Shown here: positions 1 to 11,518 of the stretch, in pieces
Numbering within the stretch: position 1 is the first letter of the stretch
How the letters are laid out: each line of letters starts with the position of its first letter
NCBI GenBank assembly: GCA_037102815.1
Contig: BTPP01000003.1
Span: 3,472,001-3,536,000, forward strand
From: Neurospora intermedia
Taxonomy: Eukaryota > Ascomycota > Sordariomycetes > Sordariales > Sordariaceae
DNA: 64,000 nt
Reading direction: 5' to 3'
The notes under the pieces: generated by a model
Seen by the model: the letters and a program-made list of their open reading frames with translations, nothing else
What the model was told of the DNA's origin: nothing
Database searches by the model: none
Program-made: the position numbers and the translations under genes

Positions 1-1417
1 CCTTGTTCACAGGCTTCCACCAGCCGGCACCGACGCTGCGAAATCGCAACGCGATACTAGGCATGCAGAAGCACGGCATATACATACACCCACGGCCACG
101 TGCTGTGAATTTTCAAGGAAACTTCGGCAGTAGAGAGCAAGTAAATGCAAGCTTAACTGTCTGATAGGTACAGCCAGAGTGCTTCATGATTGCATCTACC
201 TAGGTACCTCGAAGTATTTGCCACTCTACATCTAGTTCTCCTCTCTTCTCCCTTTCCAGCGGCGACCAACCTTGGTCCAACACCCAACTCTTTGCAGCCA
301 ATTTGCTGTAAACAGTCCTTTTGATTTCTCTCCCTACAATGAGAGCTTCAATCTCCATCCCTTCACTAGGATTAAGCCGCGATTTTACGGCAGGGAAGAC
401 TCTCTCCGCACATGGAGCATAAAGGATGAACGAACGGCCCGAATGAAATGCAGATATGAAGAGGTTTTAACGTGCAGGCCGGGCGGTCGTGTATACAGTA
501 TCTGGCTAATATGTATCTCTCTCTCTCTTTTTCTCTCCTTTTTTTGCATGTTTTCTTTTTCTTCTGCTTTGTTGTCTTACGGGTGTCTGCTGGGCTGTTC
601 GTCTGGACGTGAGGCGTTTCGAGCCCAGATAAATAAACCAGCTGCTTGTGTTTTCGTGTGTGTATGCGTCTGAGACCCGATGTTGCGGGTTTCGAGGTGA
701 GTTGGTTGTTTTTTGTGGTAATAATATTGAGTTTGACTAGGTACGTTGTTGATGTTGTGTGTGTTGTCGATTTGGGTACAGTAATCGATATGATAAGTAG
801 TAGTAGGTTATGGTTTCTGATTTCACAAAGGACGTATTTTGTTTCGTCAGATTCGACGGTATGTTTATGATATTACTGAGATACCTGCCCTTTGCTCCCG
901 TAGATTCACGTGCGTGGAGATCTATCTGGTTTCGCAGATGACGATATATGATGGATCCTCGCCATGCAAGCTAGCCACCGTCTAGTCCAGTAAGCCATAT
1001 CGTGAGTGTGACTAGAGCAGTCAAGTGGCTTCCAAGTCTGAGCCTTTTCTCCTCCATACGAGCAAGAAGGTAACACTGCGTACATCTCAAGCACATAGAA
1101 AAAGAGAGTGTGGGATAGGACCGCGTTGATTTGACCCATGGTGATCTTATATCCTACCCACAGCTGTAATCATAACCATGTGCCACTTTCCACCTCTTCG
1201 TTCTTCTGTCATCATAATCCGTAATATTTATCAAAACTCCCGGTTTTTTTGAACATATTATCCATTAACCATTACTCATGCCATGTGTACATGCTTGATT
1301 TTGTTTACCCAACTGATTTCAATCTTCGACACAGAGATACGTTCGGGGAAACAGTGCTTGCTAGGCTTCTGTTTGGAACACCACGGCTTGCTTTCAAGTC
1401 AAACAAGTCCAGCAATG
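1..1417. other. Intergenic stretch, no gene recognised
   Basis: Several short open frames exist on both strands, but none shows a domain, a signal peptide or Neurospora-like codon use. The stretch holds a palindromic ACCTAGGTACCT at 198-209, a pyrimidine run near 510-545 and a T/G-rich part from about 640 to 880. Its right end is the 3' flank of the minus-strand transcription factor gene that stops at 1418, so the polyadenylation signal of that gene should lie here. I could not identify it with confidence. Confidence 0.6.
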
Positions 1418-4400
1418 TCACCATGGTTTCGTTCCATTGGTGATACCCCATATTGGATTCATCCCCCCAGCATGATGCCCACCATGTCCGCCATGAACAG
1501 CATGCTGTTGCTGCTGCTGCTGCTGCCCATGTCCTCCCCCTCCGCCACTACTGCCACCTCCTGATCCCCCTTGGTTCCCATTCTGCTGCTGCTGCCCTTG
1601 ATGCTGCTGCTGTCCCGCCCCATACCAGCCTTGCCCGTAATCATACGCCGATCTCACTCCCCCTAACCCAGCAGCAGCACCTTGACCTCCAAATCCAGCC
1701 CCTAGACCGCCGTTGAAGCCCCCGCCTCCACTCAAGTCCATGCCTACTCCCATACCCAAGCCCATACCTAGCGCCATCATATTGAAGTCATCGCCCGCCA
1801 GCCCGCCGAGCGTCAAGTCCATGGCCTGCTCGAACCCATCGCCAAAATTGGCGGGTTCAAATTCGGGGATGAACGCTTGGCTGAGCCAGGGGAGGGGGTC
1901 AAGAGGCCCTGTTGAGGGCTGCTGCTGGTTCATATCTGGAAGGGGTGCGGAGGAACTGGCGTTTGACAAACATGGTGGCTGTTGGGCAGGCTGCGGCTGT
2001 GATCGGAGATTCCAATCCACAGCAGCTCCGCTGGATGCTGCGCTGATTGGGGCGGAGAGGATAATGTTTGCGTTGTTGGGCATGTGGGCGGTGTGTTGGC
2101 TAGATGATGGACCTGCTGATACGGTGGATTTTCCGGGAGGAGGAGGGCCGGAGCTGGGGGTCGGGACGGACGATGATTCGTGTGTCGCGACCTCGGAGAG
2201 GAGATGAAGTGGCGTGTCTGCTGTGGTTGGATAATCAGATGCATTCGGTTGCTGTTGCTGTTGCTCTTGTTGCTTGTATATTTGATTTGATCGTAACGAC
2301 CCAGCGGCGGGAGTGAGGTCTTTGTCGGCAGCATTATCATTTCGTGATATTTGATTGCTAGCAAATGGAGGCGTATTAGACGACTCTGTCGACAAGGTAC
2401 CCATTGCTGAGCCCGCTCCGGAAGGACCAGCCTCAGCACGGGAGATGCTTGAACCTTTTGGCCAGGCAGGCTGCTTCTGCGCTTGAAACCACTGTCTAAG
2501 CATCCCGAGAACGAAGAAGAATTTGGCAGCAGGCCTGTTCTTGTCGTCCGCCATGGTGGCTTTGAACTTCTCTAGAAGCTTCTCGATCCATTTCTCCACC
2601 TCCACGTCTTCTTTTCTCATCACCTTTCCGAGCTCAGTCTTGGGCGAAATCACAGACAAATAGATTCTGATCAAGATTACCACGGCGTAGGCGATGCGTA
2701 CAAAGCTGAAGGCAGGCAGACAGCGTATGCTATGGACCTCCATGGTGAGAAACACATCGAAGATGTGCTTAATCGCCTCCAGAGTTGCGCTCAGCGCTTT
2801 GACGTGGGCAGGCGTCAAGTTACCGTCTAGCCAAGCCGTTTGACCATCAATCAACGTGGCGGGCCCTTTGCCGTCATCGGGGCTCTCGTTTTGCCAGACG
2901 ATCTCGTGCATGTACAAATCAAGGACGTAAAAGCTTAACATGAGCGAAGGCTGGCGCATTTCGTCTGGGAGTGACTTCTGGTACTCATTCAGCTTGTGCT
3001 CAAAGTAGCTGAGTAGATGCTGTGTTCTCAGAATCGTGATGCTGGAGCCTGAATTATGATCATCAAAGAAATTGATGCCAACTTCTTCTGCTAGTCTATG
3101 CGTCCAAATTAAATGACAAAGATACTTGTCCGTTGGTGCTGCTTCAGGCGATGTCTCCAGTATTCTGACACTTTCTTCCATGAACCAGGACCATCGGATG
3201 AGATTCGGTCGGTGAAGTGCCATGGAAGTATTTGTGGCGAGAAAATAACACGTCAACCACGCCCGTCTGGATTCGATTGATGTGGGATCTGGAGGAGGTG
3301 GTCTGTACATGATTTTGTCACGTAAGGTGGAGGGCATGCCATTCCTTAGTCCGCCCCTTGGCTGCCTTTTCCTTCCAAGGCCGAGATCGATGGCCATGAC
3401 GGCGGCGATGTGAAGTAACTGGTAGAACTTGAGCTCCTCAAAGCGTTCGGGCGGCCAGTACCATATGGTAGCCACCTGGATTGCCTGGACGAGCTCAAGA
3501 CTTTTGGTTCCTGTCACCATGACCTCCTCCGCAAAGCGTTTCATTAATTCATTTGTGAGAATCTTCTGTACCGAGGGTATTTCCCCCGCGGCAGCAGCCA
3601 TAATCGCGTGAAACAGGATCGGTTGTGTTCTCCTGAGCTTATCTACCGTCATGTCGGTGGAGAAAACGACGCCTGGTAAATGCGGAACCATGTGCTCATT
3701 GTAACGCTCGAAGAACGCAGCTGCCTGAGCCATGCTGATTATGTTTCGGTCTACAATATCAGGGTGTCTTATTGGCGGTCGTGGTACCGAGAAATCATCT
3801 CGCGGATCCTGACTAGCTCGCTCCCTATCATCAGTATGCTTCCTTTTCTGCCCCCCAGGGGCCATATCCGGCGTTGTGTAAGGGTTGTTATCGCGATCCA
3901 TTTCGTCATAGGCAGTCCAGGCTCGTGACGGTGTCGGTTGGCGTCCCGACGTAGGCTGTTCTCTTGGTGTGATAGGCCAATCCCTTGTTGCGGAAAGCGG
4001 TTGACCTAACATCCCCCTTCCAGATCCATTCTCATTGGGGTCATAAGAAGTCGCTGTTGTATACCTGGGCACCGCTTGCGCATCGGGCCCAGTAGTTGCT
4101 GAGGAGGCAGATGGAGATACCATGGACAGGGGATTCGTGCCACCGCGCACGTTTTGTAAGGTCGCTGTCAGAGCATCGATTTTCTTCTCTAGCTCCGCCA
4201 CCCGATTGTCTGCCTTTTTCTGACGCTTGCGCGAGGGTTCCGTCACGATACAAGGACGCTTTGCTTTGGCGCATCGTTTGCAGTCCCCGTTCGGATTTGC
4301 GGGGTCTGGCTCACATCGAACCTTGAGGCTACGGCAACTCTCGCAAGCCCGAGGCTTTTTGGATTCCCCGTTGGGATCTTTGCCTCCGCCATCAGCACTG

Positions 4401-4954
4401 GGTGATGGGACATTAGCAGGCGTATCATTGGCTGTGGCAGTGCCAGCGGCAGCGGAAGAGTTGGGACTGTAGCCGACGGACGAGGTGGGCGATTGCGGCG
4501 GGAAAGAAGAGAAGGGCAGAGGGTTATGAGCAGTCGCTTGCGATGGTGCGGATCCTTTCAAGCCTGGTTGCCTGTGCGGTGTCTGTAACTGCGGTCGGAT
4601 ATTATGAGGTTGTGCCGACGAGTGCGACTGCGACTGATACTGGAACTGAGACTGCACCGGGGAGTTCGTCTGACTTCCAGTAGCAGATTGAAGTTGGGAG
4701 CTGTGGTCTGGTTGACCGGTTGGCACGTGGGCCTGGGAGTTGGGATGATATTGTGAATGTAGCTGTTGTTCATTTTGGTTGTTGCGGGGACTTGGTGCAT
4801 TAATACCACGGCCACCCTTGGTATTACCCGACGCGTTCTGGGCGGCCGCGTCTATCGACGATGTCGTCATTGAAGCTTTATTTGGAACAGTCGGTGTCGG
4901 AGCTCCATGGGCCGCGTGGTTGCCAGAACTGCGAAGCTTGGGATCGATATCCAT
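1418..4954 (-). CDS. Zn(2)-Cys(6) fungal transcription factor, War1/Leu3-like
   Basis: A single open frame of 1178 residues. Residues about 201-235 form a binuclear zinc cluster with spacing C-x2-C-x6-C-x10-C-x2-C-x6-C (it begins CESCRSLKVRC). A basic linker (SRKRQKKADNR) and a short heptad-like helix (RVAELEKKIDALTATL) follow, the usual DNA-binding plus dimerisation layout. Residues about 400-860 resemble the fungal-specific regulatory domain (helical, with a long RRAWLTCYFLATNTSMALHRP segment). The N-terminal 200 residues are Q/S/P-rich and the last 300 are Q-, S- and G-rich with poly-Q and poly-G runs, typical of activation regions. It should act in the nucleus. The order of the motifs resembles War1 and Leu3 class regulators, but the target pathway cannot be read from the sequence. 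The start at 4954 leaves the frame uninterrupted; no introns are needed. Confidence 0.88.
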   Translation of the reverse strand: MDIDPKLRSSGNHAAHGAPTPTVPNKASMTTSSIDAAAQNASGNTKGGRGINAPSPRNNQNEQQLHSQYHPNSQAHVPTGQPDHSSQLQSATGSQTNSPVQSQFQYQSQSHSSAQPHNIRPQLQTPHRQPGLKGSAPSQATAHNPLPFSSFPPQSPTSSVGYSPNSSAAAGTATANDTPANVPSPSADGGGKDPNGESKKPRACESCRSLKVRCEPDPANPNGDCKRCAKAKRPCIVTEPSRKRQKKADNRVAELEKKIDALTATLQNVRGGTNPLSMVSPSASSATTGPDAQAVPRYTTATSYDPNENGSGRGMLGQPLSATRDWPITPREQPTSGRQPTPSRAWTAYDEMDRDNNPYTTPDMAPGGQKRKHTDDRERASQDPRDDFSVPRPPIRHPDIVDRNIISMAQAAAFFERYNEHMVPHLPGVVFSTDMTVDKLRRTQPILFHAIMAAAAGEIPSVQKILTNELMKRFAEEVMVTGTKSLELVQAIQVATIWYWPPERFEELKFYQLLHIAAVMAIDLGLGRKRQPRGGLRNGMPSTLRDKIMYRPPPPDPTSIESRRAWLTCYFLATNTSMALHRPNLIRWSWFMEESVRILETSPEAAPTDKYLCHLIWTHRLAEEVGINFFDDHNSGSSITILRTQHLLSYFEHKLNEYQKSLPDEMRQPSLMLSFYVLDLYMHEIVWQNESPDDGKGPATLIDGQTAWLDGNLTPAHVKALSATLEAIKHIFDVFLTMEVHSIRCLPAFSFVRIAYAVVILIRIYLSVISPKTELGKVMRKEDVEVEKWIEKLLEKFKATMADDKNRPAAKFFFVLGMLRQWFQAQKQPAWPKGSSISRAEAGPSGAGSAMGTLSTESSNTPPFASNQISRNDNAADKDLTPAAGSLRSNQIYKQQEQQQQQPNASDYPTTADTPLHLLSEVATHESSSVPTPSSGPPPPGKSTVSAGPSSSQHTAHMPNNANIILSAPISAASSGAAVDWNLRSQPQPAQQPPCLSNASSSAPLPDMNQQQPSTGPLDPLPWLSQAFIPEFEPANFGDGFEQAMDLTLGGLAGDDFNMMALGMGLGMGVGMDLSGGGGFNGGLGAGFGGQGAAAGLGGVRSAYDYGQGWYGAGQQQHQGQQQQNGNQGGSGGGSSGGGGGHGQQQQQQQHAVHGGHGGHHAGGMNPIWGITNGTKPW

Positions 4955-5785
4955 GGTTGTGATGGCCTAACGGCATCTGATGAATTGACGTCGGTGGTGA
5001 CGGGCCTTCTTCGTCCGATCTGCCGATGACGCTGTCGGCTGTCCAGGTGGAAAAGTCGGAGAATCGGTAAGTTTTATCTGACACTAAGCGCACTAGGTCG
5101 CATGTCTGCTCACGTGGTCTGTGCTTTTGTCCCTGATCGGGTGTTACATATCACGATTTCCGTATGGGTCTGCATCAGCCAGTCGAGACTTAAAACTCAC
5201 AAGAGCGAGGTTCGTCACACAGGCTTTCCATTTTCCTTGAGCATGAACATCACTGCATCAGTATCAGCTTTGCGCCTGCCGAAACTCCAAATGTTCTCCA
5301 TTGAAGACAATGCTTGTCATTAATCGTCAAGAACACGACTTCATACTATCTCTACATATTATTCAGGCAGATAAATGTTCTCTCTCACTGTAGCCATATT
5401 TTCAAGTAGCGTAAGTGATGTGCTAATATGATACATAACGTCTTGAGGGTTGTGATTTGCGATCAAAGCTGAACAGACGGTCTAATGCTTGACAACAGCC
5501 GCCATCTAGTCTAGGTGACCCCGATTGAGACGGGAAGAAGAATATAGAAGAGGAAGAAAAGAAGCTAATGGATATTGGAATGCAGTGGTATCTTATGTTG
5601 GTCGCGGGAAAAGAAAAAAAAGGTTGAGATGAAGAATAATGGCACAAAAATGCTACACAACATGTGTTGTAACATCTCAAAGAGGATCTGATAGAGATAT
5701 CCAAGAAAAGGCGCCAAAACAAGTGATCCTCAGCGCCGGCAGTTTGCGTCAAGATGCTCGATAGAAGAAGTACAGATTGAAGTGG
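4955..5785. other. Intergenic: promoter/leader of the zinc-cluster gene and 3' flank of the RhoGAP gene
   Basis: Both neighbours are on the minus strand, so this stretch must hold the promoter and 5' leader of the zinc-cluster gene and the 3' end of the RhoGAP gene. A minus-strand open frame from 5093 to 4878 starts upstream of the regulator's ATG and runs over it in another frame. If transcription begins upstream of 5093 it would act as an overlapping upstream ORF. No other gene is seen. Confidence 0.5.
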
Positions 5786-8700
5786 TTAGAACCGATTATC
5801 GTCCCTCATATGACCTCTTATTCCCGAAGGGTGAAGGTTGGGCATGCTGCTCTTGCGTCGGTCCTTCATCGAATACTGCTCATACGAGGGGGCAGACGGA
5901 TGGAAGTCGTGAGATCTTTCGAAACCTGTACTAGGCCTCAATCCTGATTGCGCAGAGTATAACGCAATGTCATCATAGGCGGGCCTTTGAAGAGGAGGTG
6001 TGGGAGTACTTCGCGAGTGCATTTGCGCAGCATTCATCTGAGCCATATGTTGCATGCTCATAGAAAGTGGTGGCGTTGGTGTGTTGCGGCTCACTTGGCC
6101 CTCAATCACAGGCTTCATAAGCCGTTGCCCATATGGCGAGCCACTGTGAGTTGACGATCGAGTGTCCGATGGATGCGATCCATTGCGTTCGTGAGTGCTG
6201 CCGTGGACGCTATCAGAGTCCGTTGTGGGAAGCTCATATTCGCCGGGGTCAATGCCAAAAATCGCTTCGTAATTCTGGAGGAAAAGTGCGAAAACAGGAG
6301 CTGGAATGTTGAGTGTAGGCGAGAACACAATGGCAACGTTGCGTACGGTCATTTTGTTCGAGTCTGCATGATTGATGATCTTGACCAGGAAAGCAATCAG
6401 GTACCTGAGAAGGGTACCATTGGCTTGTGGGAGTCGTTCTACGAGCACCGAAAGAGCTGCGATCCTCTGGGCTTGATCTGGGAGCTTTTCAGTAACGGAC
6501 TGGAACTCAGGATGAAGATCCCGTGTCAGTATGGTCGTGGGCAATTCGCGTAGATAAGCCTTGAGCAAGGATGCAACAGCATGGATATCGTGATACTGCC
6601 CATCGTCAACCAGGTTGATGTCGCCCTCATTGTTGAACCGTTCTTTCAGCTGCTTGATGACAACGTTGGAACCGCTCAACCTAAAGATACCCTCTTCGTT
6701 GATGGCATCCTTTGCATCCAAGTACTGGATACAGCGATAGACAACAGCCGGCAACGGGACCCTAACGTCGGCTGGTGCATTGTACCTAACTGCTTCAGCC
6801 AAGGGCGCACCAAACACAGGTCTGACCGGACCGTGGCTGTTGATGCCGGCACCCGCATGGCCATTTTCACCGGGAAGCGTATGGTGTGAATCGACAGACT
6901 TTCCGGCCTTCTCTTTGCTTTCGCCCCAACCAAAAATACTTCTCCGCGGTCTCGGGGCCTTTTCCACAACGGGCGGTACTGAGGGTGGCGCGGCGGGAAC
7001 GATGCCTAGCTTGGTGCCCCAAGCCTCGGAATTCGAAATGACCTGGGGATCGCGAGGTGCTGAAATTGTAAAGCCAGCTTGAGATGGCGCGGCGTGTCCC
7101 TGAGCAGCAGCCGGCTGATATGATGAGACGCCTTGTGGCAAGTCACGTTGCTTTGTGGTATCGTAACTCCTGCCCAGGGCCTCAGCATGTTGCTTCTTCT
7201 TATTATGACCGCCATTGGCCCGTTCCGAGGTATTAGAATCATGCCTGTCGTGGGTTTGGTTTTTTTTCGAGCGTTCATCCTTTTCATCATCGGTGTAGTC
7301 GATCCAGCGCAACAGTGCTGATACCCACTCATCCCTTTCCCTGTCACTCTCGGCACACAACACATGTGTAGTGACGCTAGTTGGGTCTTTCTTCTTGGGT
7401 TCTTTGATCACGAAAGCATGGCGGTACTGATTGTCGGGGTTTTCCATCCCAGGTCCACGGGCAGGAGGATCCTCAGCGCCATGATGACCTTGTTTGCCAA
7501 CCTGCGTCATGATCTGTGCCTTCTGTAGCTTGATAGTCCCCAGATGGGCGCCACCTGGTGTCTCGTAATACTTGAGATGGGGGCTATCTAGGATGAAGTA
7601 CCTGGCCTTCCAGCCGCCAAAGTTCTTGCCGCGCTTCGTGAGATAACCCTTGCGGAAAGGTCTTCCGCCAGGTCCTGTTAGTATTGCTTCTGGATTTTCA
7701 TAGCCAGTCGAAGATCCAGTCTCGTCGGCATTTGGCGGTAGAGTATGCGTGGACAGATACTTGCACAGTTCCAGCGCCGTAGAGTGATCGAGAGGAGTAT
7801 TTAACAGCTCATCCAGGTACTGATCAAGAGCAATCCGACGGGCGTCCAGCTTTGCAGGAGCATGTCCACTAAACAAAGACCTGTCCGGAGTTTTCGCAGT
7901 GAACGTGGGACACAGCTTAAGCCTCGAGTCGAGCTTTGCCAAGGAAGCAGAGTCCTTTTCGACCCTCCATAGCTCACCACCATCGGCTCTAGAGAACACA
8001 GCCAGGGTAAAAACCGGGTCTTCTTCGAGCTGTGTCATGGATAATAAGCTAGCCCTGGAGGGCTTCATGCGAGAAGACGCAACCTTGATATCGATGGATG
8101 GAAGAGCGTTTGGTGGAAGCAAAAGGTCAGGGTATTCCTCCGTCATGAAGCCCCTATATATCCTAGTCCTTTCTGTCGGGCTCTCGTAAGTGCTTTTGGT
8201 GGGGCTGGAGGTGGAAGACATGCTGTCTGTTTCCTTGACCATATGCATGGGTCGAGGAGAAGGTAGTGGCATCGCCGGCGGAGCAGAGATGTGCAGAGGC
8301 GTGTTTGGAGGCAGAGGAATTGGCGCTCGCGGTGGTCGTGGAGACAACGGTGCTCCCATAAAGTTCATGCCCCTAGGCGAGAGCGATGGAGAGCTAACTC
8401 CCATCGGCATCGGGCGTGGGCTAGAGGGAAGGCCAGGGCTCAAAAGCGGCATTGCATATGACGCATCCCGCTGATTGGATCCATTGAGAACCCCGACGAG
8501 TGACGAGACAGTCTCCTGAGGAGGGGGACTCATCTTCACCTCGAGAAATCGGGGGTTGGATGGCATTTCGGCCGGAGGCGGCGGCGGCACTTCCTCATTT
8601 GCGGCCCTACTGGCACTTTTTTTGCTCTTTTTTGAGAGGCTTCGTAATTCTGCTTCTTTCCTAGCCATAATTTCACGATCGCGTTCATCCTCCTCTCGTG

Positions 8701-9724
8701 TTCTTCGACGGCCTCTTCGTTCTTCAAGACTATGTTGATCGCCCTTGGGGTCGTCTTCATACTCAGATTCGCTGTCTGCCTCGGGTTGTGGTACCCTTTT
8801 GCTGTGTAGGGCACTATCCTTAAGCTGAAGAGGCGCGGGTGGTGGTTTACGCAAAGGTGGTGATGTTGGAGGGGGTAGCTGGCCCTGTACAGGAAGCTCG
8901 ATACGCTTGGACAAGGGCGGCTCTGTAGGCGTCGCAGGTAGCGGCATCCGGGGAGGCTTGCTCGGCAAACTTCTTGACGGTGGTAGGTTCGGGTTGATAT
9001 GAAGCCCGGCAGCTTGTTCCTCGACCTCGTCCGCTTGCCTCCTGGCCTTCTCGCGTTCCCATTCTAACGCGTCATGATCGTAATGATCTACCGCGTGTTC
9101 GCTCGGTCTTGGCATCGTATGAGAAGGGTCCAGCATCTCACCCACGGCGGACGGGGAACCGTGAGAAGGTAGTTGGCCAGCAGGAGGAGTCACAGGGTAA
9201 GGTGCCACTGACATATCAACGGATGATTGCCTCATGTTGGTTGAGCCTTGGCCAGGCGAATCTGGGACTTCCAGCACCTGCTCCTGGGTTGAGAAGTCGG
9301 AGGCGGTTGAGGTCCTGTTTAGTTCTTGAGCTTTGGCATTTGCTACCGCCGGTACTGACGGTCCGTCTGGATCGCTCAGGAGCTCCTTTAGTTTCTTCCT
9401 GTATTTTTCCTTGTCTTTCAAAGCCCGTTCGAGGTCCTTATTAAGGCCCAAGATCATGGCTCTCTGCTTGTCAACTAGTCGCCATAGTTGCGCGTTCTGC
9501 TGCGATTGGGATTGCTTCTCTTTCAGCAAGTATTGGATGACTGCCTCTGGACTTCCGGCGGTCTTGATTAAGTTGGCAATCTCTGTCGTCCCCGTGTTGT
9601 TTTCTTGCGACGCTTTTGTGGTTGTATTCGAGCTCGATGATATTGCTGATATCGCTGAGTCCATGGAGGAGTTTCGCGGGGTACTCCTGACAAGGTCAGC
9701 CCGCACTGCCGATGGACCTGCCAT
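5786..9724 (-). CDS. PX-PH-RhoGAP protein, Bem3-like GTPase-activating protein
   Basis: One open frame of 1312 residues. After an N-terminal helix (residues about 60-115, rich in K/E/Q) and a long Pro/Ser-rich low-complexity region come a PX-like domain (about 525-660, beginning RIYRGFMTEEYPDLLLPP), a PH domain (about 690-810, FRKGYLTKRGKNFGGWKARYF) and a RhoGAP domain (about 975-1155). The catalytic arginine finger is visible in EEGIFRLSGS near residue 1013, and the helix MTVRNVAIVFSPTL is typical of the fold. PX and PH domains bind phosphoinositides, so the protein should sit at the plasma membrane and stimulate GTP hydrolysis by a Rho-type GTPase. By domain order and length it is the counterpart of yeast Bem3, a Cdc42 GAP acting at hyphal tips or septation sites; that target is inferred. 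The C-terminal tail after the GAP domain is Ser/Pro-rich. No intron is needed. Confidence 0.92.
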   Translation of the reverse strand: MAGPSAVRADLVRSTPRNSSMDSAISAISSSSNTTTKASQENNTGTTEIANLIKTAGSPEAVIQYLLKEKQSQSQQNAQLWRLVDKQRAMILGLNKDLERALKDKEKYRKKLKELLSDPDGPSVPAVANAKAQELNRTSTASDFSTQEQVLEVPDSPGQGSTNMRQSSVDMSVAPYPVTPPAGQLPSHGSPSAVGEMLDPSHTMPRPSEHAVDHYDHDALEWEREKARRQADEVEEQAAGLHINPNLPPSRSLPSKPPRMPLPATPTEPPLSKRIELPVQGQLPPPTSPPLRKPPPAPLQLKDSALHSKRVPQPEADSESEYEDDPKGDQHSLEERRGRRRTREEDERDREIMARKEAELRSLSKKSKKSASRAANEEVPPPPPAEMPSNPRFLEVKMSPPPQETVSSLVGVLNGSNQRDASYAMPLLSPGLPSSPRPMPMGVSSPSLSPRGMNFMGAPLSPRPPRAPIPLPPNTPLHISAPPAMPLPSPRPMHMVKETDSMSSTSSPTKSTYESPTERTRIYRGFMTEEYPDLLLPPNALPSIDIKVASSRMKPSRASLLSMTQLEEDPVFTLAVFSRADGGELWRVEKDSASLAKLDSRLKLCPTFTAKTPDRSLFSGHAPAKLDARRIALDQYLDELLNTPLDHSTALELCKYLSTHTLPPNADETGSSTGYENPEAILTGPGGRPFRKGYLTKRGKNFGGWKARYFILDSPHLKYYETPGGAHLGTIKLQKAQIMTQVGKQGHHGAEDPPARGPGMENPDNQYRHAFVIKEPKKKDPTSVTTHVLCAESDRERDEWVSALLRWIDYTDDEKDERSKKNQTHDRHDSNTSERANGGHNKKKQHAEALGRSYDTTKQRDLPQGVSSYQPAAAQGHAAPSQAGFTISAPRDPQVISNSEAWGTKLGIVPAAPPSVPPVVEKAPRPRRSIFGWGESKEKAGKSVDSHHTLPGENGHAGAGINSHGPVRPVFGAPLAEAVRYNAPADVRVPLPAVVYRCIQYLDAKDAINEEGIFRLSGSNVVIKQLKERFNNEGDINLVDDGQYHDIHAVASLLKAYLRELPTTILTRDLHPEFQSVTEKLPDQAQRIAALSVLVERLPQANGTLLRYLIAFLVKIINHADSNKMTVRNVAIVFSPTLNIPAPVFALFLQNYEAIFGIDPGEYELPTTDSDSVHGSTHERNGSHPSDTRSSTHSGSPYGQRLMKPVIEGQVSRNTPTPPLSMSMQHMAQMNAAQMHSRSTPTPPLQRPAYDDIALYSAQSGLRPSTGFERSHDFHPSAPSYEQYSMKDRRKSSMPNLHPSGIRGHMRDDNRF

Positions 9725-11516
9725 GGCAGAAGCTTGGCCGGAAGAGGAGCCTGGGGAAGGCTGCTGAATCAGTCCCGTGATCGAGTTATTGCGAACATTC
9801 GAGGATTTCGGGCTGAACGACGATTCTGGTCTGATATATTACATGCGTAAGTTAGCGTGGTGTTTGGGGCTCGTTGTTGCCTTTAGAAGCCTGCGGCGAA
9901 AGACAACACGTATAAGTTGGGGTCTACACACCCTGGCCTTGTTTCCTCTGGAGTATCTCTGCCCGAAGATTCGCTATCGAAGAAGGCAGTCGGCGAGGGG
10001 TGATCGGGAGCAGTCGTGGTTACTATCCGTGGAATCGCAGCCGCTGCGAAAGGGTTGTAAAACGTCGGCGGGAAGTCGGATTGCGTTGGGCCGGGACTCG
10101 TCGGGGGAGAGGCAGCAATACTTCGTTGCAACGGGCTTGGAACAGGTTTCTGTGGGAACCTGATGTGACAGATCGATTGGGTCAGTATCGTGGACACAGC
10201 AGCAGTAACTTTCTAACAGTAACACGGCAGTGAAGACAGTTAAACAAGCTGGGGGAGGCAGGTCGGCTGGCGGCGGTTTGTCCGGTGTCGGTTGTGCGCC
10301 GCTGGACAGTCGAGAATTACTCTTGGGATCGTCCGTCTGAAATTCAGCCTCTTGCGAATTACCCTTCCTGCCCGTCTCCAGCATCCATCCAATGCCCCAA
10401 GTCTTCAAGCGGCACGGGTCCCGACAGCACAACCACCCAGTGTTGAAGTCCGATCCAATGGGCAACACCAACAAACCCAGGCCCGCCCGAAAACAATCTC
10501 GACTCCACACTCACTTGGGGAGATTAGAGGCGCAAAACGAGAAATGACCTGAAGCAAAGCCAAACGCAGAAACAGGATGACATACATACCTCGTCGATGA
10601 GGGTGTTATTGGCAGCGCACTTTTGGGTGATGGTGGTACGGTGGTAAAAGCTCTCCCGTCATAATGTTGGTTTGACGGGCCAGCATCGGCCGGGTGAGCA
10701 AGCTGCGACATGCCCGTGGTCCGTAATGCGACAAAAGCGCCCCTGGAGAGGGGGGATGGAACCTAGGTACCACAACCCGGCACAGACTGAGAAAGAGGAG
10801 GACAGCGCCTGGAGTCCGGGACTTGGCGGCCAATTAAGGGAGTCCGGGTGTGAGAAAAGGTGACCTGTGAAGGGACCTGCGGAAGGGGTCAGAGCTTAGT
10901 AACGCAGGATAACTCGCCAAAGTTTCGAAGTGCCCCGGAGACCCTGATTAACGTCGCATATATTAATTCGCCGTGGTGGTCTTTCACGGGTGGTTCAATA
11001 TTAAGTGTTGACCTCTTATTGCGATGCGGAGCAAAGTGGAATATACACCCGTGTGTATGAAGGGAATCGACAGCGTAAATGGCGCTGTTGGATATGCCTG
11101 CTTGAGTTGGATGCAGATGGGCCTGTTTGGCTGCGTTGGACCGTGATGAAAGAGCAGGCTGTTTGAGGCGACAACCGAGATACGCCTTTCCACGGAATCC
11201 TTTGTGTATCGCGGGACGTAGAATGCTGAGTGAGGGTCTCTGTGTCCTTGTTTCGAACCTACCCTACAGTGTAGGTATGAGTCGCGACATTTGGGGGGTC
11301 AGAGCCGAAACGGGACGAGAAGCGGGAGTGGTGAGAGGATGAAGAATGAAAGATGGAAAGTGTCAAATGATGGATCCAGACACCGGAACAAGCAGCGGGT
11401 AGACCCAGCCGGTTGGGATGGCTCGGATGATACTGAACAATGAGATGGGATAGAATAAGATGGGAAGTTGGCAAGAGTGCCCGCCAGATAGATTGGGAGA
11501 TGCCAGGGACCAGTTC

Positions 11517-11518
<2 letters not shown>

